Shown piece by piece: positions 37,412 to 49,319 of a stretch of DNA of 64,000 nucleotides. The stretch's first letter is position 1. Every line of letters starts with the position of its first letter. The notes under the pieces were generated by a model. The model was not told where the DNA came from and ran no database searches. It saw only the letters and a list, made by a program, of their open reading frames with translations. Source of the DNA: Branchiostoma floridae (lineage: Eukaryota; Chordata; Leptocardii; Amphioxiformes; Branchiostomatidae); NCBI RefSeq assembly GCF_000003815.2, contig NC_049990.1, positions 2,931,655-2,995,654 of the forward strand. The letters are read 5' to 3'. Position numbers and translations under genes: made by a program.

Positions 37412-40400
37412 GATGTGACAGTACATTACTGCAGAGGCAATCCATAAGAGAACCAATATAATTAGTGATGTTGTTGATGTAGGGAATCAATAACTGTCGT
37501 ACTTACTCAAAATACTCCGAGCTTGGACTGACGCGGCTTGAAATATTTCCGGTCCAGTCTGGGAAAAGACAAAACAGAGGTAAGAATTCTGGAAATTAAT
37601 TTGTAGACTAAGAGTGGGTGGTTCATTTGTATATAACAGATTTACACAATTCAGGAAGGCACAGTCGTTTCCTGTGCAAGTAAGTTTGCTTTTTTTGTGT
37701 GAAATAAAGTTTATCTTATTTGATCTTAAACATAGTTTCTTTGCAAGAGGAATAAAAGAACCTATCTACATCAGGGCTTTTCAACCATATCCCTCGACGG
37801 AGACGGGGGGTGCCATAGACTTTCTGGTATGTATGATCCACTACTCACCGAGTCAAGTGTTCTACATAGGGTGACGTCACAAAAGCAGTGTATTACTAAT
37901 TCCTTGACAAAGACTGGAGTTGGACAGTCGAAAACGTTGGGTAAGTTTTTTTAAGTCTGATTCAAATAACTTGATAAGGTCACGCATCTCACTGATCGTT
38001 TTGTGTCGGTTTTACTGGGCCGTACTGTGCGTATTGCTAGCGTACCTAAAACTGGCACAAAACGATTGAGATGCGTATGTATGCGTATTGTTTATACAAC
38101 TGCATACGAATAAATGTCAATACGGACCTCATTCGGACTTGATATATACGTTTGTGTGACTATGACGCCCTAGCTGTTATATAAATTGTTTCAGATTGTT
38201 TCAGATGAATTCGTTCCTGTGACTATACAACCTTAAGTGCCTTACTTTTGAGAGAGAAGCTCTCCACGCAGTCGCCGGTGTTCCAGGTGTTGTTGCAGGT
38301 TCTCCACGGGAGGTCAGAGGTGAAAGACGAGAACAGGTAGAACAGTGTGTACGCGATGATGCAGTTGTAGTAGATCCCCACCAGCGCCGACGCTATCACC
38401 TGGGTGTAACCGATACCTAAAAACGATGGACATATCGAATCACATACATATGGGACACAGCATAATGTATTTCGTATCACCCCAGGTACAGGCCAGACAG
38501 GGGGTAGCCCGGAGGGTGATCCGATCCGCTGGTGGGTTGGGATCGAGGATGATGCGGAATACACATCCACCAGCAATCCAAAAACAAAAACAAAAAAATG
38601 AAATGTGGAAAGTGCAGTTGATAAAATTTTGATATCATCTAACAGAAATGATAAGAACATAAATTCCAACGTCGGAATTCGGTGTAAGAATTTTTTTCGA
38701 AACAGCGGCGCACTTGAGTAATGAGTGATGAGTAATGTCATCAGATATATGAAACGGTTCGGAACAACCTTGTAGAAGGTTATCACGGACAAGGTGTGAC
38801 TAAAATCATTGTACCTTGCAGGAGAGGCAGACAGCGCCAGACACGGATCGGTCCCTGGCTGGCGAACTGTCCGAGGGAGGTCTCCAACAGGAAGATGGGA
38901 AGGCCGGCAAACACCAACATCACAACGTACGGGATCAAAAACGCACCTGTGGGAGGGGAGGGGGGTAAAGTTTTTATAATTCGTTCATGTCAAATACTTA
39001 TCGTGTGCTATGTTGAAATGGGTCGGACTCGGTAATGCATGCTTTTTGATGTCTTGTGCAAAGTCCATCTTTTTACCTACTTTTCTTTTCCGTCGGCAAC
39101 AGTAACAATAGGATTTTCCATAATTGACTTCGTGAATCCCAACCCGGGGCCCGGCCGGGTAGCTTTTGGAAACGAAAAATAAGACGCAAAAGGCAACAAA
39201 CACACAGAACGCAAAAAGAATACTCATGGGCATAATTTGTGTGTATTCATTGATAAACACTTTTATTTTGGGTTTCCGCAAACATCCCGGCCGGGCCCCG
39301 GTTTGGAAATGGGACGCAAGCCTAACGCAGGCCTTTAATGACAATGACAATGACCGACAATGACGTTTACTGCATAATCATGCCCCATTGGGGCTAAATG
39401 CAGTCAGTTTGGTACATAGGGAGTATCTGGAAAGCTATACATAATAGAAGCTTGAAGGTTAACTCGCCTCCGCCGTTCTCGTAAGCGAGGTAGGGGAACC
39501 TCCAGACGTTTCCCAGCCCGACGGCGTACCCGATACAGGAGAGGATGTAGTCGGCCTTGTTGGACCAGTTCCCGCGCTCCTTGTTCTCGTCTCCGTCATC
39601 AACAAGTTCCATCTGGCTCACGGCGTTCGGATCGTTCTTCCATGTCCCGTCATTGCTGCTGTGCTGGAGAACGCACGAGGAAGGGATGTTAGAAAACCTT
39701 AGGCAAACCTTTGAGTTAGTAATTACAACAAGTTTAGCGAAGCTTTATTTATACCACTGTTACACAGACGAAGAGCTTCGGCTGTATTTGCTGATTCTCT
39801 ACATCTGTTTCGGGGCTAAGCTGGTGCAAACTTAATTTCACAGGTCCGGAGCCGTGTCAAGCGTTACTTTTTCCAAGTTCTTATATTTAACTCCATTGGC
39901 TCTAATTAAAGTGTTCATTTAAGTCTGCAACGTATTCAGCATCCCGGTTTTCACTGGAGAACGGACGAGGCCATTTTCTGTTTGGCTCGACAGCAATGCC
40001 CAGGCCTAAAAATTCCCATTGACGGTGAGAAAGTGAATGATACATTTTATTTCCAGCAGGTCGCCCGATTTTCAGATCGACAGAGAGTACATGTCGCCTA
40101 AAGATCTACCATATCACATTAAATGGGACTCGGTGACATGCGTGCAACGGAGAATCCCTAAAATCGCGCGCAAATCGAGAAACTGATGGGTTCAAGCTGT
40201 CCTTTCAATACCATCATACCGCAGGTTCCGTGAGATACCGGCTTAATTGAACGTTTGACAGCACAGGTGCGCACAGAGGTCTGTGGTTCGACTGGACAAC
40301 GCCCAGCATTTTCTCTCTGGTGCACGGAACATTTTCTTGGTGGTCATTTGATACTTATCAAAGATAAGATCAGCTGAATGCGCATTCAAATTAGTGTGTT

Positions 40401-41091
40401 TGCAAAGCTGCTATTAACAGTATCAGAAGCGTAATGGAATGCCATACATCATGTAAAAGTTATGACAACATCTCATTACATACTTGATTTACCGGATTCT
40501 CTGGTTCCTCATTAACATAATTACTACTCAAAAGCTATATCGACACGGTAGTCCACTTTCCAAATGTTGCAAAAGTTTAACTTATAATCAAAGGAAGCCC
40601 GTATTAAGCCATATTCCATAGCTGATCACTTCGCCATTGATAAAAGGCATTGACACGTTCTGTTACTTTTAACCTCTCAACTTTACCAAGCAAGTTTTAC
40701 AAAGAACTCCGCGTCCTGATTTTGCAGATTTACGATTAAGGCTGCAAAGCAAGGAGTTCAACCTGCTGTGTTTGACAAGACTCAAGTTTTGCGAAAGGTA
40801 AAAAAGAAATCACCGAAACTTTTCTCACATATTATGCACAATCTATCCTTGAACTGTTGGTTATGAAAGTACATGTAAGCATCTTTGCCTGTTAAAATAC
40901 CTGACCAGGCATGTCTTTGAATGGCAAACAATCCGCGATCAACAACATTGAAAACTTTTGTTTCCTCTTAAACACGTCAATTACAGACAACTCTTCTTGA
41001 AGTCACACTGAAAATGCAAAAAAATTGTCACCTGTTCGTTGGTAGCATTGTAGTTCCCGGCGTCCCCGGCTTGCAGCGCTGGGTTGTCCAT
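30255..41091 (-). CDS. SLC6A5-like: G1: GlyT2-like sodium/chloride-dependent transporter (SLC6), gap inside
   Basis: Exons in transcript order: 41091-41032, 39663-39468, 38946-38815, 38416-38246, 37558-37507, 36921-36789, exon 7 (lost in gap), 36128-36120 (3' tip of exon 8), 35499-35375, 33928-33816, 33392-33261, 32564-32465, 32003-31903, 31580-31413, 30395-30255. With exons 7-8 sized as in G2 the product would be 620 aa. SLC6 marks: RGNW gate, the [17 protein letters not shown]1 sodium/substrate segment, an EL2 Cys pair ([10 protein letters not shown]) with NNT, NWT and NIS glycosylation sites, and LGLDSQF in TM8. The C-terminal [18 protein letters not shown] and the final GTKC resemble GlyT2. 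Twelve membrane helices are expected. Plasma-membrane glycine uptake is inferred. Intron 2 begins with GC, not GT. Confidence 0.92.
31023..31106 (-). pseudogene. Second copy of the 3' half of exon 14 in G1 intron 14
   Basis: An 84-nt open segment codes 28 residues ([18 protein letters not shown] then [10 protein letters not shown]), bounded by AG before it and GTAAGG after it, both phase 0. It duplicates the end of exon 14 (TM12). It is closer to G2 (NLILV, LIVT, GSFME) than to the G1 exon itself. It could be an extra cassette or a recombination remnant. Inclusion would add 28 aa in frame, duplicating part of TM12, so I favour a remnant. Confidence 0.7.
31131..31400 (-). repeat. Ten 27-bp tandem copies next to the exon 14 donor of G1
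   Basis: Ten virtually identical units of 27 bp. On the coding strand each holds GTAAGGCTCGGGTTTCAGGG. The exon 14 donor itself starts GTGAGGCATCGGGTTTCAGG, so the unit is the intron start, and every copy carries a GTAAGG donor-like hexamer. G2 has only about two diverged copies at the same place. The open frame through the array on both strands is a by-product of the 27-bp period. Confidence 0.9.
33027..33254 (-). repeat. Six 40-bp copies of the exon 11/intron 11 junction of G1
   Basis: Units start at 33027, 33067, 33107, 33147, 33187 and 33227 (the last truncated), beside the true exon end at 33261. Each full unit codes the last residues of exon 11 (LLAMPCLTH) followed by the donor GTACGT. 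G2 has a single junction at 54415, so the amplification is specific to G1. Confidence 0.93.
33611..33767 (-). repeat. Two extra copies of the exon 10 donor junction of G1
   Basis: Copies at 33611-33660 and 33717-33767 repeat the real junction at about 33798-33838 (exon 10 end, TTGGACAGTCAG, and its GTAAGG donor). The nearer copy keeps GTAAGG; the farther one has ATGAGG and is dead. Confidence 0.8.
36129..36228. other. Assembly gap of exactly 100 N
   Basis: One hundred Ns, the usual placeholder for unknown length. By comparison with G2, exon 7 (135 nt) and most of exon 8 (104 nt) of G1 should lie inside it, with the intron between. The true gap must therefore be longer than 100 bp. Confidence 0.97.
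37134..37408. repeat. TG microsatellite in G1 intron 5
   Basis: About 275 bp of (TG)n with interspersed TATG, GCG and GAG. It lies between exons 6 and 5 of G1. Open frames across it are artefacts. Confidence 0.95.
39122..39345. mobile_element. Small inverted-repeat element in G1 intron 2
   Basis: The ends are inverted copies: CCCGGGGCCCGGCCGGG-type sequence at about 39140 and its complement at about 39290, followed by TTTGGAAATGGGACG. Relatives occur at 42596-43330 and as a remnant at 60110-60165 in intron 2 of G2. A non-autonomous DNA transposon is likely. Confidence 0.6.
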
Positions 41092-42173
41092 GTTCGCTGA
41101 GCTTTCTGGAAGATCTTATGTCAAGACGACCTGTTCTCGGCACAACTCAAGGGGCGTCTGAAGTTTTGGGGAATAAAGACTTCTTTGTTGCAAAGAGATA
41201 AAATCTGAGACGGACGGCTCCACTAAAACATGGGAGTGCGCGCTCGTTGCAAATGATTTACAGCTACAAAATGCTGCAAACAAAGGCGGAAATTGTGGCA
41301 ACAGGTATTGGGATTTTCCATTACCTTAAAAATTATATATCGCGATGATAGTCCTCGTGTTTTAACTGTGACTCTTTGTGGAGTTTCCTTACATGAAGAC
41401 CCCCTGGTAATGAAAAGATGGAACAGTCCGCCCTTATTTGGCTTGGGGCGGCTGTGATAAAACTCTTCATCCAGTCGTGAAAACTGTGGCGCTAACAAGC
41501 GCGTGATTAACAAGAATGAGTACGCTTTGGGTAGCTTCATGATTATCATTAGGCCCAAGTACAAGTGGTTAAAGGTGAAGGAATTTTTCGATATTTCGTG
41601 ATGATTTCCAGAGCTACCTGTGTTGTTAGATTGACCTCTTTTGTTTTGCGGGCCAATGCATCAAAAATCACTGCAGTTCCCCTGGGGGGACTCAATTATT
41701 CTAACAGGTTAATAGTGGGTCGTGAGGGCGTTACGCCAAAAGTGCTGTGTTTTCAGTTTTTTTTAAACTTTTCGAGCAGTATCATAACGGTCAGATTGCA
41801 GGCAGTGCTAGAATGCGGTAAAATGAAAGCGAACTGACCGGAATGATAGAATCACGCTCATCTTTCTGATTCACATCCACTTTTCGTGTTCACCCAGTCG
41901 AAACGATCGAGTTCTTGCTAGTTAACATCTGTCAATCAAAGCAAGGAATCCAAAGTTCAGGACATCTGCAGTCACCATCTGTGTCTAAAAGCAAGAGAAA
42001 ACATCGCAAACATTCAAGCATCTGGGGAAAGTTTACTAAACGTGTATGATAGGGCCTAAATATTCTTAGTTTTTTCAAAGTAAGTTTTCCATTGGTACTA
42101 GTAGAACCGTCGCTGCCCAAGTCTTGCCCGCCTCACAGCCAAGCAGACGTCGTGTGAACATTGTTAAACGCAA
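41092..42173. other. Upstream region of G1
   Basis: No exon is recognised. The 5' UTR and promoter of G1 presumably lie here, but no clear TATA box or other element was identified. Confidence 0.4.
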
Positions 42174-42182
42174 TTGCATTGT

Positions 42183-42566
42183 CATCCTCCTACGCACGGT
42201 CCCAACGGCTAGCTGACTGCTCAGCCTATTGGGCCCTGCTATCCCAGGCCCTACCCCCAGGTATTATGATTGTCGCCACAAACTCGCCGCCCTGCTTATA
42301 AATATTAATGAGCTTACCCTTATATGGGCAGTCAGCCGTTGGGATATTAATGAGCTTACCCTTATATGGGCAGTCAGCCGTTGGGAATCGGGCGTAGGAG
42401 GATGGTGCTATGTAAGACGTAACATGATTGGCTGATAGCTTCCCAGCGGCCTTTGCGAGACAGCTTTCGACAACAAAAAGCCCAATACCTGGGGGTAGGG
42501 CCTGGGATAGCAGGGCCCAATAGGCTGAGCAGTCAGCTAGCCGTTGGGACCGTGCGTAGGAGGATG
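42183..42566. mobile_element. 384-bp MULE-like MITE with 83-bp perfect inverted arms
   Basis: The left arm 42183-42265 and right arm 42484-42566 are exact reverse complements, beginning CATCCTCCTACGCACGG. The element is flanked by the 9-bp direct repeat TTGCATTGT at 42174-42182 and 42567-42575. Long arms with a 9-bp target duplication are typical of Mutator-like elements. The interior has two copies of a ~43-bp unit (ATATTAATGAGCTTACCC), and there is no transposase. The perfect arms suggest recent insertion. Confidence 0.85.
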
Positions 42567-42589
42567 TTGCATTGTGCACGGCATCGAAT

Positions 42590-43330
42590 CTGCATTAGGC
42601 TTACTCCACATTTCCAAACCGGGGCCCGTCCGGGCAGCTTTCGGGAAAAGGACACAAAACTACACAAGACATAAAGAGAATAATCATATGCATTATTTTG
42701 TGTGCATTGTTACATAGACAATCTTTATTGACACGACAAAAGTACAGCGACTTTCGTAAGGTCTACATGTATAACAACTACTTACAGTACAACTAAACAC
42801 ATATACATGGATATCTATAGGTATGGATACATCAACATAAAGGGTCTAGTATGTCATTTACACTATTGGTTCTATGGTATAAACAATCGTGTATATATCT
42901 GCCTACTTGTACACAGTGAGGATTATCGCCTCCCAGAATGTACTTAAATTTATCTATCGAACAGAGAGTAGCAAAGTCTTTGGAGCAAGCGGAAAGTAAT
43001 GTGAACAGCTCTGTGCGTTTATCATCATATCGAGAACAATCCATAACAAAGTGTTACATATTCATTTATTTACATAGACTAACTGATACTCATGACCCCC
43101 TCCTGCCAAAGTGGCGTGTTCCTGACGTCACTGCTGGGGATAGAGTGGGTCATTCTGTGAAGAAGGTCGACGGAGTTTGACCCAAAATTTAGGGTAAGTC
43201 CCTATGTTGTAATTCAGTGTTGGGAAGAAGGTTTAGCAATTTATATAATACACATTTATATTTTTAGTTTCCACAAATAGCGCCCGGGTGGAAATGTGAC
43301 GTTAGCCTTAGCCAGAATTACTATGACGTT
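42590..43330. mobile_element. ~740-bp inverted-repeat element
   Basis: The left end (GCTTACTCCACATTTCC followed by AAACCGGGGCCCG) is inverted at the right end near 43270-43325 (GCGCCCGGGTGGAAATGTG, then GTTAGCC). The interior shows no intact gene. It is the same family as 39122-39345 and lies immediately beside the MULE-like MITE. Confidence 0.55.
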
Positions 43331-43627
43331 ACTCAACGAAGATAGTGTGTTATGCCGAAGGGCGGTTATACCAGCTATACCGTGTATTTAAAGAAGGCTA
43401 TGGGTCGTGCCAATGTTACATATGTACATCAAATTTGTGATGATTCTGGCTGATCGGCTGAAGAACTGCCCAAGGCTATGGAGGATAGGGAAGGATGGAG
43501 GAAGAGAGTCATGGCCATCCGTGCATGCAACCAGCACGCCCGGATGATGATGATGATGATAGGTCGAGCCAATAACATACTCTGTACAACGTTTTGTGAG
43601 TGTCAATAAGAGAGCTGAAAAAAATTG

Positions 43628-43972
43628 ACAATTGAAGTTTGGTACCAACCAACCTTGGTGCCGGACAAATGTAATTGTCCCTCGACGTGGAACGTGGTGA
43701 ACACTGCGTGGATTCTCGCTTCCACGCCCATCCTGAAGCTCATTTGTAGTCACCTGAAAGAAGAAGCCCCTCCCCTTTCGGTGACGTGTGCACTCTCGGC
43801 TTGCATAATCCTCAGTTCTTCACAACCCGTTCTGGCCGACCATCCCAGGGTGGGAATAGTCAGATGCAGCACCCCAGCAGTACTATTTTGGGCTGGGTTT
43901 CACCACGTTCCACGTCGAGGGACAATTACATTTGTCCGGCACCAAGGTTGGTTGGTACCAAACTTCAATTGT
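43628..43972. mobile_element. Foldback element with ~73-bp arms
   Basis: Arms about 43628-43702 and 43900-43972 are near-perfect reverse complements (CAATTGAAGTTTGGTACC outermost, TTCACCACGTTCCACG innermost). It overlaps the left end of the larger inverted-repeat-bounded block, so one element may have inserted into the end of another. Confidence 0.65.
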
Positions 43973-46900
43973 CCCTCGACGCTGTCACGTGGTGAACACT
44001 GCGTGAGTTTGAAGCGGAGGCCAGAACAAAAAGACCAAAGTGAAACAAATTTGACGCATTAGTCATAACTTTTCAAAGGTCTAAGAACTAGACCAGTTAG
44101 CCGCTTGCATAATGACCTTTACTGATACCCCGGATTGACAGGCAGCAAAGGTAGGCGCACTTCTGACAGAATGGCCAATGAAGCTTTATGTGACTGAACT
44201 AGCTTCTGAAAGGAATGATATAAGCCAACGAGCTATCGCGGCTGAGCACACTGCCTTGTGCGGTTTGGCCAATGCGCGGAACACTCTTGAAACGGAATCA
44301 GAACAGAACTTTGCTGTCCTGGCTAAAAATGCTTTCAAATAAAACACAGGACACACTTCCTTCTGCTCAAACTAAGACAGAAACCAAAGAATAAGAAGGT
44401 TTGTCCGGTCGAGACGTCTTTGTCAGTCTGTAGACTTCAAACGACAAACCCTCTTTAGAAGAGGTCATATGACTAGAGTCTAACAATGCCAATGATTGAT
44501 TTCTGACACTAAGGCTAATAACATAGCCACCTAAGAGTCAACTGTTTGAAACAATTTGCCGGTGCCCACTTACGCAGGAGTTTCAGGACCACTGAAACGT
44601 CCCAAATAAACTTACCTCCAGCTCAGCGAGACCTTCCCCTACGTGGAGAGGAGCAACTTCCTTCGCTCTTGCCTTCAGACGCTAGGAGCAATATGGTCGC
44701 TACTCCAGAGGTTAGCACTCTCTGTAGAACTAAAGTCACCAGGGACGTCCACACAGAGAAAGTTGTCTGAAGGACCTGGGAGTCTACTGGTACAAAAGCA
44801 GACTTGTTGGCACTGGACTGTAAAAAAGCGCGAACCGGATGAGTCTCCAAGGTAGCATGCCGATGTGCCCCCGAACGGTGCCATTTGCAACACCCGCACC
44901 TCGTATTGTATGTAGGAATACTCTCAGCATCTTTTAGACGAGAATGGCCTGCTGAATAGACACAGTACGCGACGCCTACAGATCAGGCTCCCAGGACAGA
45001 AACCGGGTAAGAATCTAATATATATGTGGGAAACACTAAGTCCAATGCTCCCCATTTGCGGAGGCCGGGACACTTGTGTAAGGTCACGAACACACTGGTG
45101 TCACAGATCAAAAGTTAAAAAAGCAAAACTTGCATGAACTGATCTGGCGCGGAAGTGCTCGCATGATGTCAAAGCCAGACACGAAGACGGCTGACACGTG
45201 GAGACTACTCATCACCACGCACTTACACATGCTGAGGGCGAGGTGATGGGCTGGAGACATGTTTCTGACCCGGCAGTTGACAAACTTGGAAGATGAAAAA
45301 CTAAGATACAGACACGGTGAGACGCGCGAGTCCTAGCAGAAGGGTGACACTGCGAAAGGTGGACAGCATCTGAGAGTGCCAGGCTCTACAACGAGCCCAA
45401 GGTCCACCTGTGCGAATGCCTCTTGGGGAGGCCAAACAGAGAGCTGCTGCTCTGTCTAACGCGATGTTCTCCCTGAGACACTGGGAAAGTGCCATATGAC
45501 TGAACGTAAAAAGGGGGGTAAACTGACCCATCAACAAAAAGGGGTCCTGACTAGCCCTTTATGGTAAAAACCAACACTCCTTATATTGTAGAGTGAGGGA
45601 GAACCTGAAGAAGGTGAAAAAGTAGGTAACTGAGCAGAACTAACACTGTCGCTGCTGTGACCGCTCAAAACTTGTAAAACAAGTGCGAACCGAGAACTCA
45701 ATAAGAGACCCGTTCTTGTCAAAAGACAAACTAGTATCCTACTCAAAGGAACTACTCCTGAACTCAGGAATTCACCAAAACTGGGAAAAATATTCCCAAA
45801 AGGTTAGCATAGACCTAGACTAAACTAGGAAAAACACTCAAAGGTAAAAACCTTTACAGTAAAGTGATGCTAAACACTGACACCAACCAAAGGTCAAACC
45901 AGGTGCAACAAAACCTGAAAACTACCATCATTTCAAGAAATGGTGAAAACTTGGTAAAACTCAGAACACAAAAAAAGGTTAGATAACCCAGCTGAAAAAC
46001 AGTCCAGAACAGAAAACTCTGACATGTGTGAAACACAAAAAGATTAAATAATTTTAAAATATATAAATACATTTTCTATTCATTTAAAAATTTTATAAAA
46101 CCTCCTAGATTTTAGTAACTAATTTAAAGTTACCTCAAACTTGCACAAGAATCCTGTAATTTGCCCATAAAAAATACCGACATAGGTACCACACACCCTC
46201 AGAATGGTAAAAACCATAAAGGTACGGCAAAAAACGGTCGAGAAAAAAGTAAATAGACATTTAAAAGCGGTAACTACCGCAAACCCGCTAAAACCGCAGT
46301 CAACGTAGGAATAAAATCTCAAACGGACCGCAAACGCAAATGCAACACTGCAGTTTACACTGAAACCGCAAGAGGGCGTCGAGAACTCGGGCAATCTCGC
46401 GAGAAAAGCGAAAAACAAAATGGCGCTCACGGGCGCTCACGTGACGTAAACAAGTTTGTTGTGAACAGCTGTGAACATTCTAGAAGGAATCTGCTGTGCG
46501 AAGGCACAAAGTGAGCACATCTAGCGGAGCAACAGCCCCAAAACAAGGATATCAACCCTGACATACATGCTCACTATGCTAATAAAGGAATTTGGGTAAT
46601 ACCGATAAAAGATCGGCCAAATCAAGCGCCTGACAAGGACGACATTGCGGCCACAAAAACACACTGAGTGACGTTTAATAACGTTACTGATCGATCGCCG
46701 AAAACAGTAGGTTGCCCGAACAAACTCAGCTAGCTAGCAGAGGCACCGGGCGCGGTTAAGTAAACTGTAAGTCCCAAACGGACCAGCGGGAACCACCTGT
46801 CTAGACTGAAACTGTTTCAAAGACAGCAAAAAAGGAGGCACCTATGAAGGAAGCCTCAGCTAAACTGCAGAAACCGCATGCAGCGAAACGATCGGTGGCT

Positions 46901-48567
46901 GAAACTCAGGACAGAGTCCTTGCTGAAACCTCAAGGTAAAACTGAGGCAAATAACCGCTGAACAACTTCTACCCAAGTTAGAAACGTAGAAAACGTAACT
47001 ACGTGTCTCTAACGAACGGAGAGACTGGTCAGACGCAGAGAAAAAATATATACTGCTGCGTGTAAACGAAACCGACTCAACGGTGCGTAAAATTATGTGG
47101 CAACAGACGCAGAGAAAAATAAAATTCTGCTGCGTGGAAACGAAACCGACTCAACGGTGCAATCAAAATATGTGGCGTCAGACGCAGGGAAAGTTATATT
47201 CTGTTGCGAGGAAACAAAACTGACTCAACGGAGCGATCAAAATATGTGGCGTCAGACGCAGGGAAATATTATATTCTGCTGCGTGGAAACCGACTTAGCG
47301 GTGCATTTAATGCGGCACAAAAACGTAATACAACTCCATCATCCATGAACTAAGTGGAACCGGAGTAAAGTGAACTGAGGACAACGTGCAAAGGGTACGT
47401 TACGAGTAACGTTACCTAAAAAGGTAAGTCGAAGGAAACCACACCTACCGGAGTGGGACAGCACGTTGTACTCGTTACGGCATGGTACGCACTCGGCGAC
47501 CATCTTGTGCCGATCGTGGAAGACCCATGTAGCCAGTAGTCGCCAGCGTTGTCCACACTCTTGTCTTGGCGTCTGAGAACTGGCATCTCCGAACTGGTAT
47601 TATACCAGTTTCTCTGAAGGTCTTCCAGCGATGGGGGCACATTTGCAACTAGGACTGTCCTGTAACCGACTCGCGGAACAGCGCCCGTGCAAAACTTATG
47701 TCTCTCGATGTGCCCCTGTGCATCTACTGTTAACACACACGAACATTGCCGGTGTATAACACTCGATGCACCGGGAAAAAGGGAGACCATGTGTCGACCT
47801 TCCAGTCTTGTCTTCCTGCCAGAACCATCCCTAAGGATACGTTGAATGCCTCTTTGCGCCTACGGAAGCCGCAAAGGAGCCGAGAACTTCCTGAACTCCC
47901 AGGAATTCTTCAGACATCATGCTGAAGGCCACATGTGCACGGAGTGCGTTCTGAACTTCCTGTGTGGTGATGACGCCCAAAGTGGCACGCAACTCCGCTA
48001 AATTTTCCGGAAAATCTTCCTGCTCCTGCCCGGACAAATGCTCCTGCTCAGACTCCCGAGGAGTAGACTCGCCGCCATGGAGCGTAGAACTCCCCTGTGC
48101 TGCCGGGAGACCGGCCATACGGCGCATAAACTCCCCCAGACTTTTGACAGGGGGGACGGCGGCGAAGCACGTGGTTGTACACCAGCACGGACACGTTCCA
48201 GCATGGCGGAGCAGGCGGGGCAGTACTTGCCCTATCTTCACGCGACGTTTTCCTCTTACGCTCGCGTTTCTTGTCCTCTTGAACTTGCCGAGAGCGCGAC
48301 TTATGAGGGTCACTTTCTTTTGCGTGACCACTCAGACTTATGTTAACTCGAACTACGGTCACTAATTGTGACAGAGCTATACGGAATAGGTCTTACTATT
48401 ACGAAGCAAAAATTATAACTGAGGATTATGCAAGCCGAGAGTGCACACGTCACCGAAAGGGGAGGGGCTTCTTCTTTCAGGTGACTACAAATGAGCTTCA
48501 GGATGGGCGTGGAAGCGAGAATCCACGCAGTGTTCACCACGTGACAGCGTCGAGGGACAATTGCCAA
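43668..48567. mobile_element. ~4.9-kb block bounded by ~150-bp inverted repeats
   Basis: About 43668-43815 is an inverted copy of 48410-48567. A second left copy of the outer 40 bp (43966-44005) matches 48524-48563 exactly. The interior is rich in short A-rich runs and has no recognisable transposase. A minus-strand open frame of 166 codons (48331-47831) and one of 124 codons (47790-47416) are the longest, and I cannot name either. It is probably a non-autonomous or decayed DNA transposon. Confidence 0.55.
47032..47315. repeat. Four ~74-bp tandem repeats
   Basis: Units start at 47032, 47106, 47181 and 47254. Each contains GACGCAG, CTGCTGCGTGGAAACGAAAC-type and GACTCAACGGTGC blocks. They lie inside the 4.9-kb inverted-repeat-bounded block and may be its subterminal or internal array. 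Confidence 0.8.
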
Positions 48568-48570
48568 AGA

Positions 48571-49060
48571 GCTGCCCTTTCTCTACAGCACGCATGCTCT
48601 AGCACGATGTCATTAACCCTTTAGCTACCCAAGATCGGATGTATCCGGCGTGTAGATACATTATCTGTGTGTGTAAAGCCGTTCAAGGGGATAGGACTGA
48701 GTTTCAGATAAGAGAGAGTCCTCACTACCATTGTTTCATGGGTGGTGGGTGCGGCGGGCAAAGTTGAATGTAAACCAGAAAATATTGTAAACTGTGATAA
48801 CAAACAGGACCTACATAAAACTAACCCACGTCCGTACAGTATGGGGGGGGGGGCCGAATAGGGGCCTAGCTGATGTAAGTCCAGAACACTGCACATGAGC
48901 ATACACAGAAAGACAGACACACGCAAACATTTAAGTTAAAGTCAACGACACCGCCACACACTCACACTGCGACAAACAGACCGGCGCCTGTCCTTGGTGC
49001 TGAACTCCGCCTACGGGTCAGTGCTACTTAGCCTTCCATTTGCACTGTCTTTTATTTCTT
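48571..49060. repeat. Dispersed repeat copy plus unassigned sequence
   Basis: About 48571-48790 is related to 10150-10350. The rest, including a 10-G run at 48844-48853, shows nothing I can assign. Confidence 0.45.
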
Positions 49061-49064
49061 GTGA

Positions 49065-49206
49065 GAGCGCAGATTCGCGATTTTCAACATGACCTATAAG
49101 GTTCTCTAATACCGGGAGAGGGAGTTCAGAGTTCCGTGCTCGCTGTAGCTCCCTCTCCCGGCATTACAAAACCTTAGCCCATGTTGAAAATCTCGAATGT
49201 GCGCTC
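49065..49206. repeat. 142-bp imperfect palindrome
   Basis: The arms of ~57 bp (GAGCGCAGATTCGCGATTTT to TACCGGGAGAGGGA, and the complement to 49206) flank a ~25-bp centre. It looks like a tiny foldback or MITE remnant. Confidence 0.7.
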
Positions 49207-49319
49207 CCGCAAATCTAAAAGAGCTGGCGCTCACTATAATACTACATCTGCGAAGGCCGGTGCCTTCCCGAAAAGTAACCTTACACATGGTAATTACTCA
49301 AAAAGTGCAAGAAGCAAAT

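Noticed and set aside
37127..37490. Open frames of about 100 codons in TG-rich DNA
   Set aside because: Microsatellite inside G1 intron 5.
47831..48331. Minus-strand open frame of 166 codons as a host gene
   Set aside because: It lies wholly inside an inverted-repeat-bounded block and has no domain that I recognise; kept only as a possible element relic.
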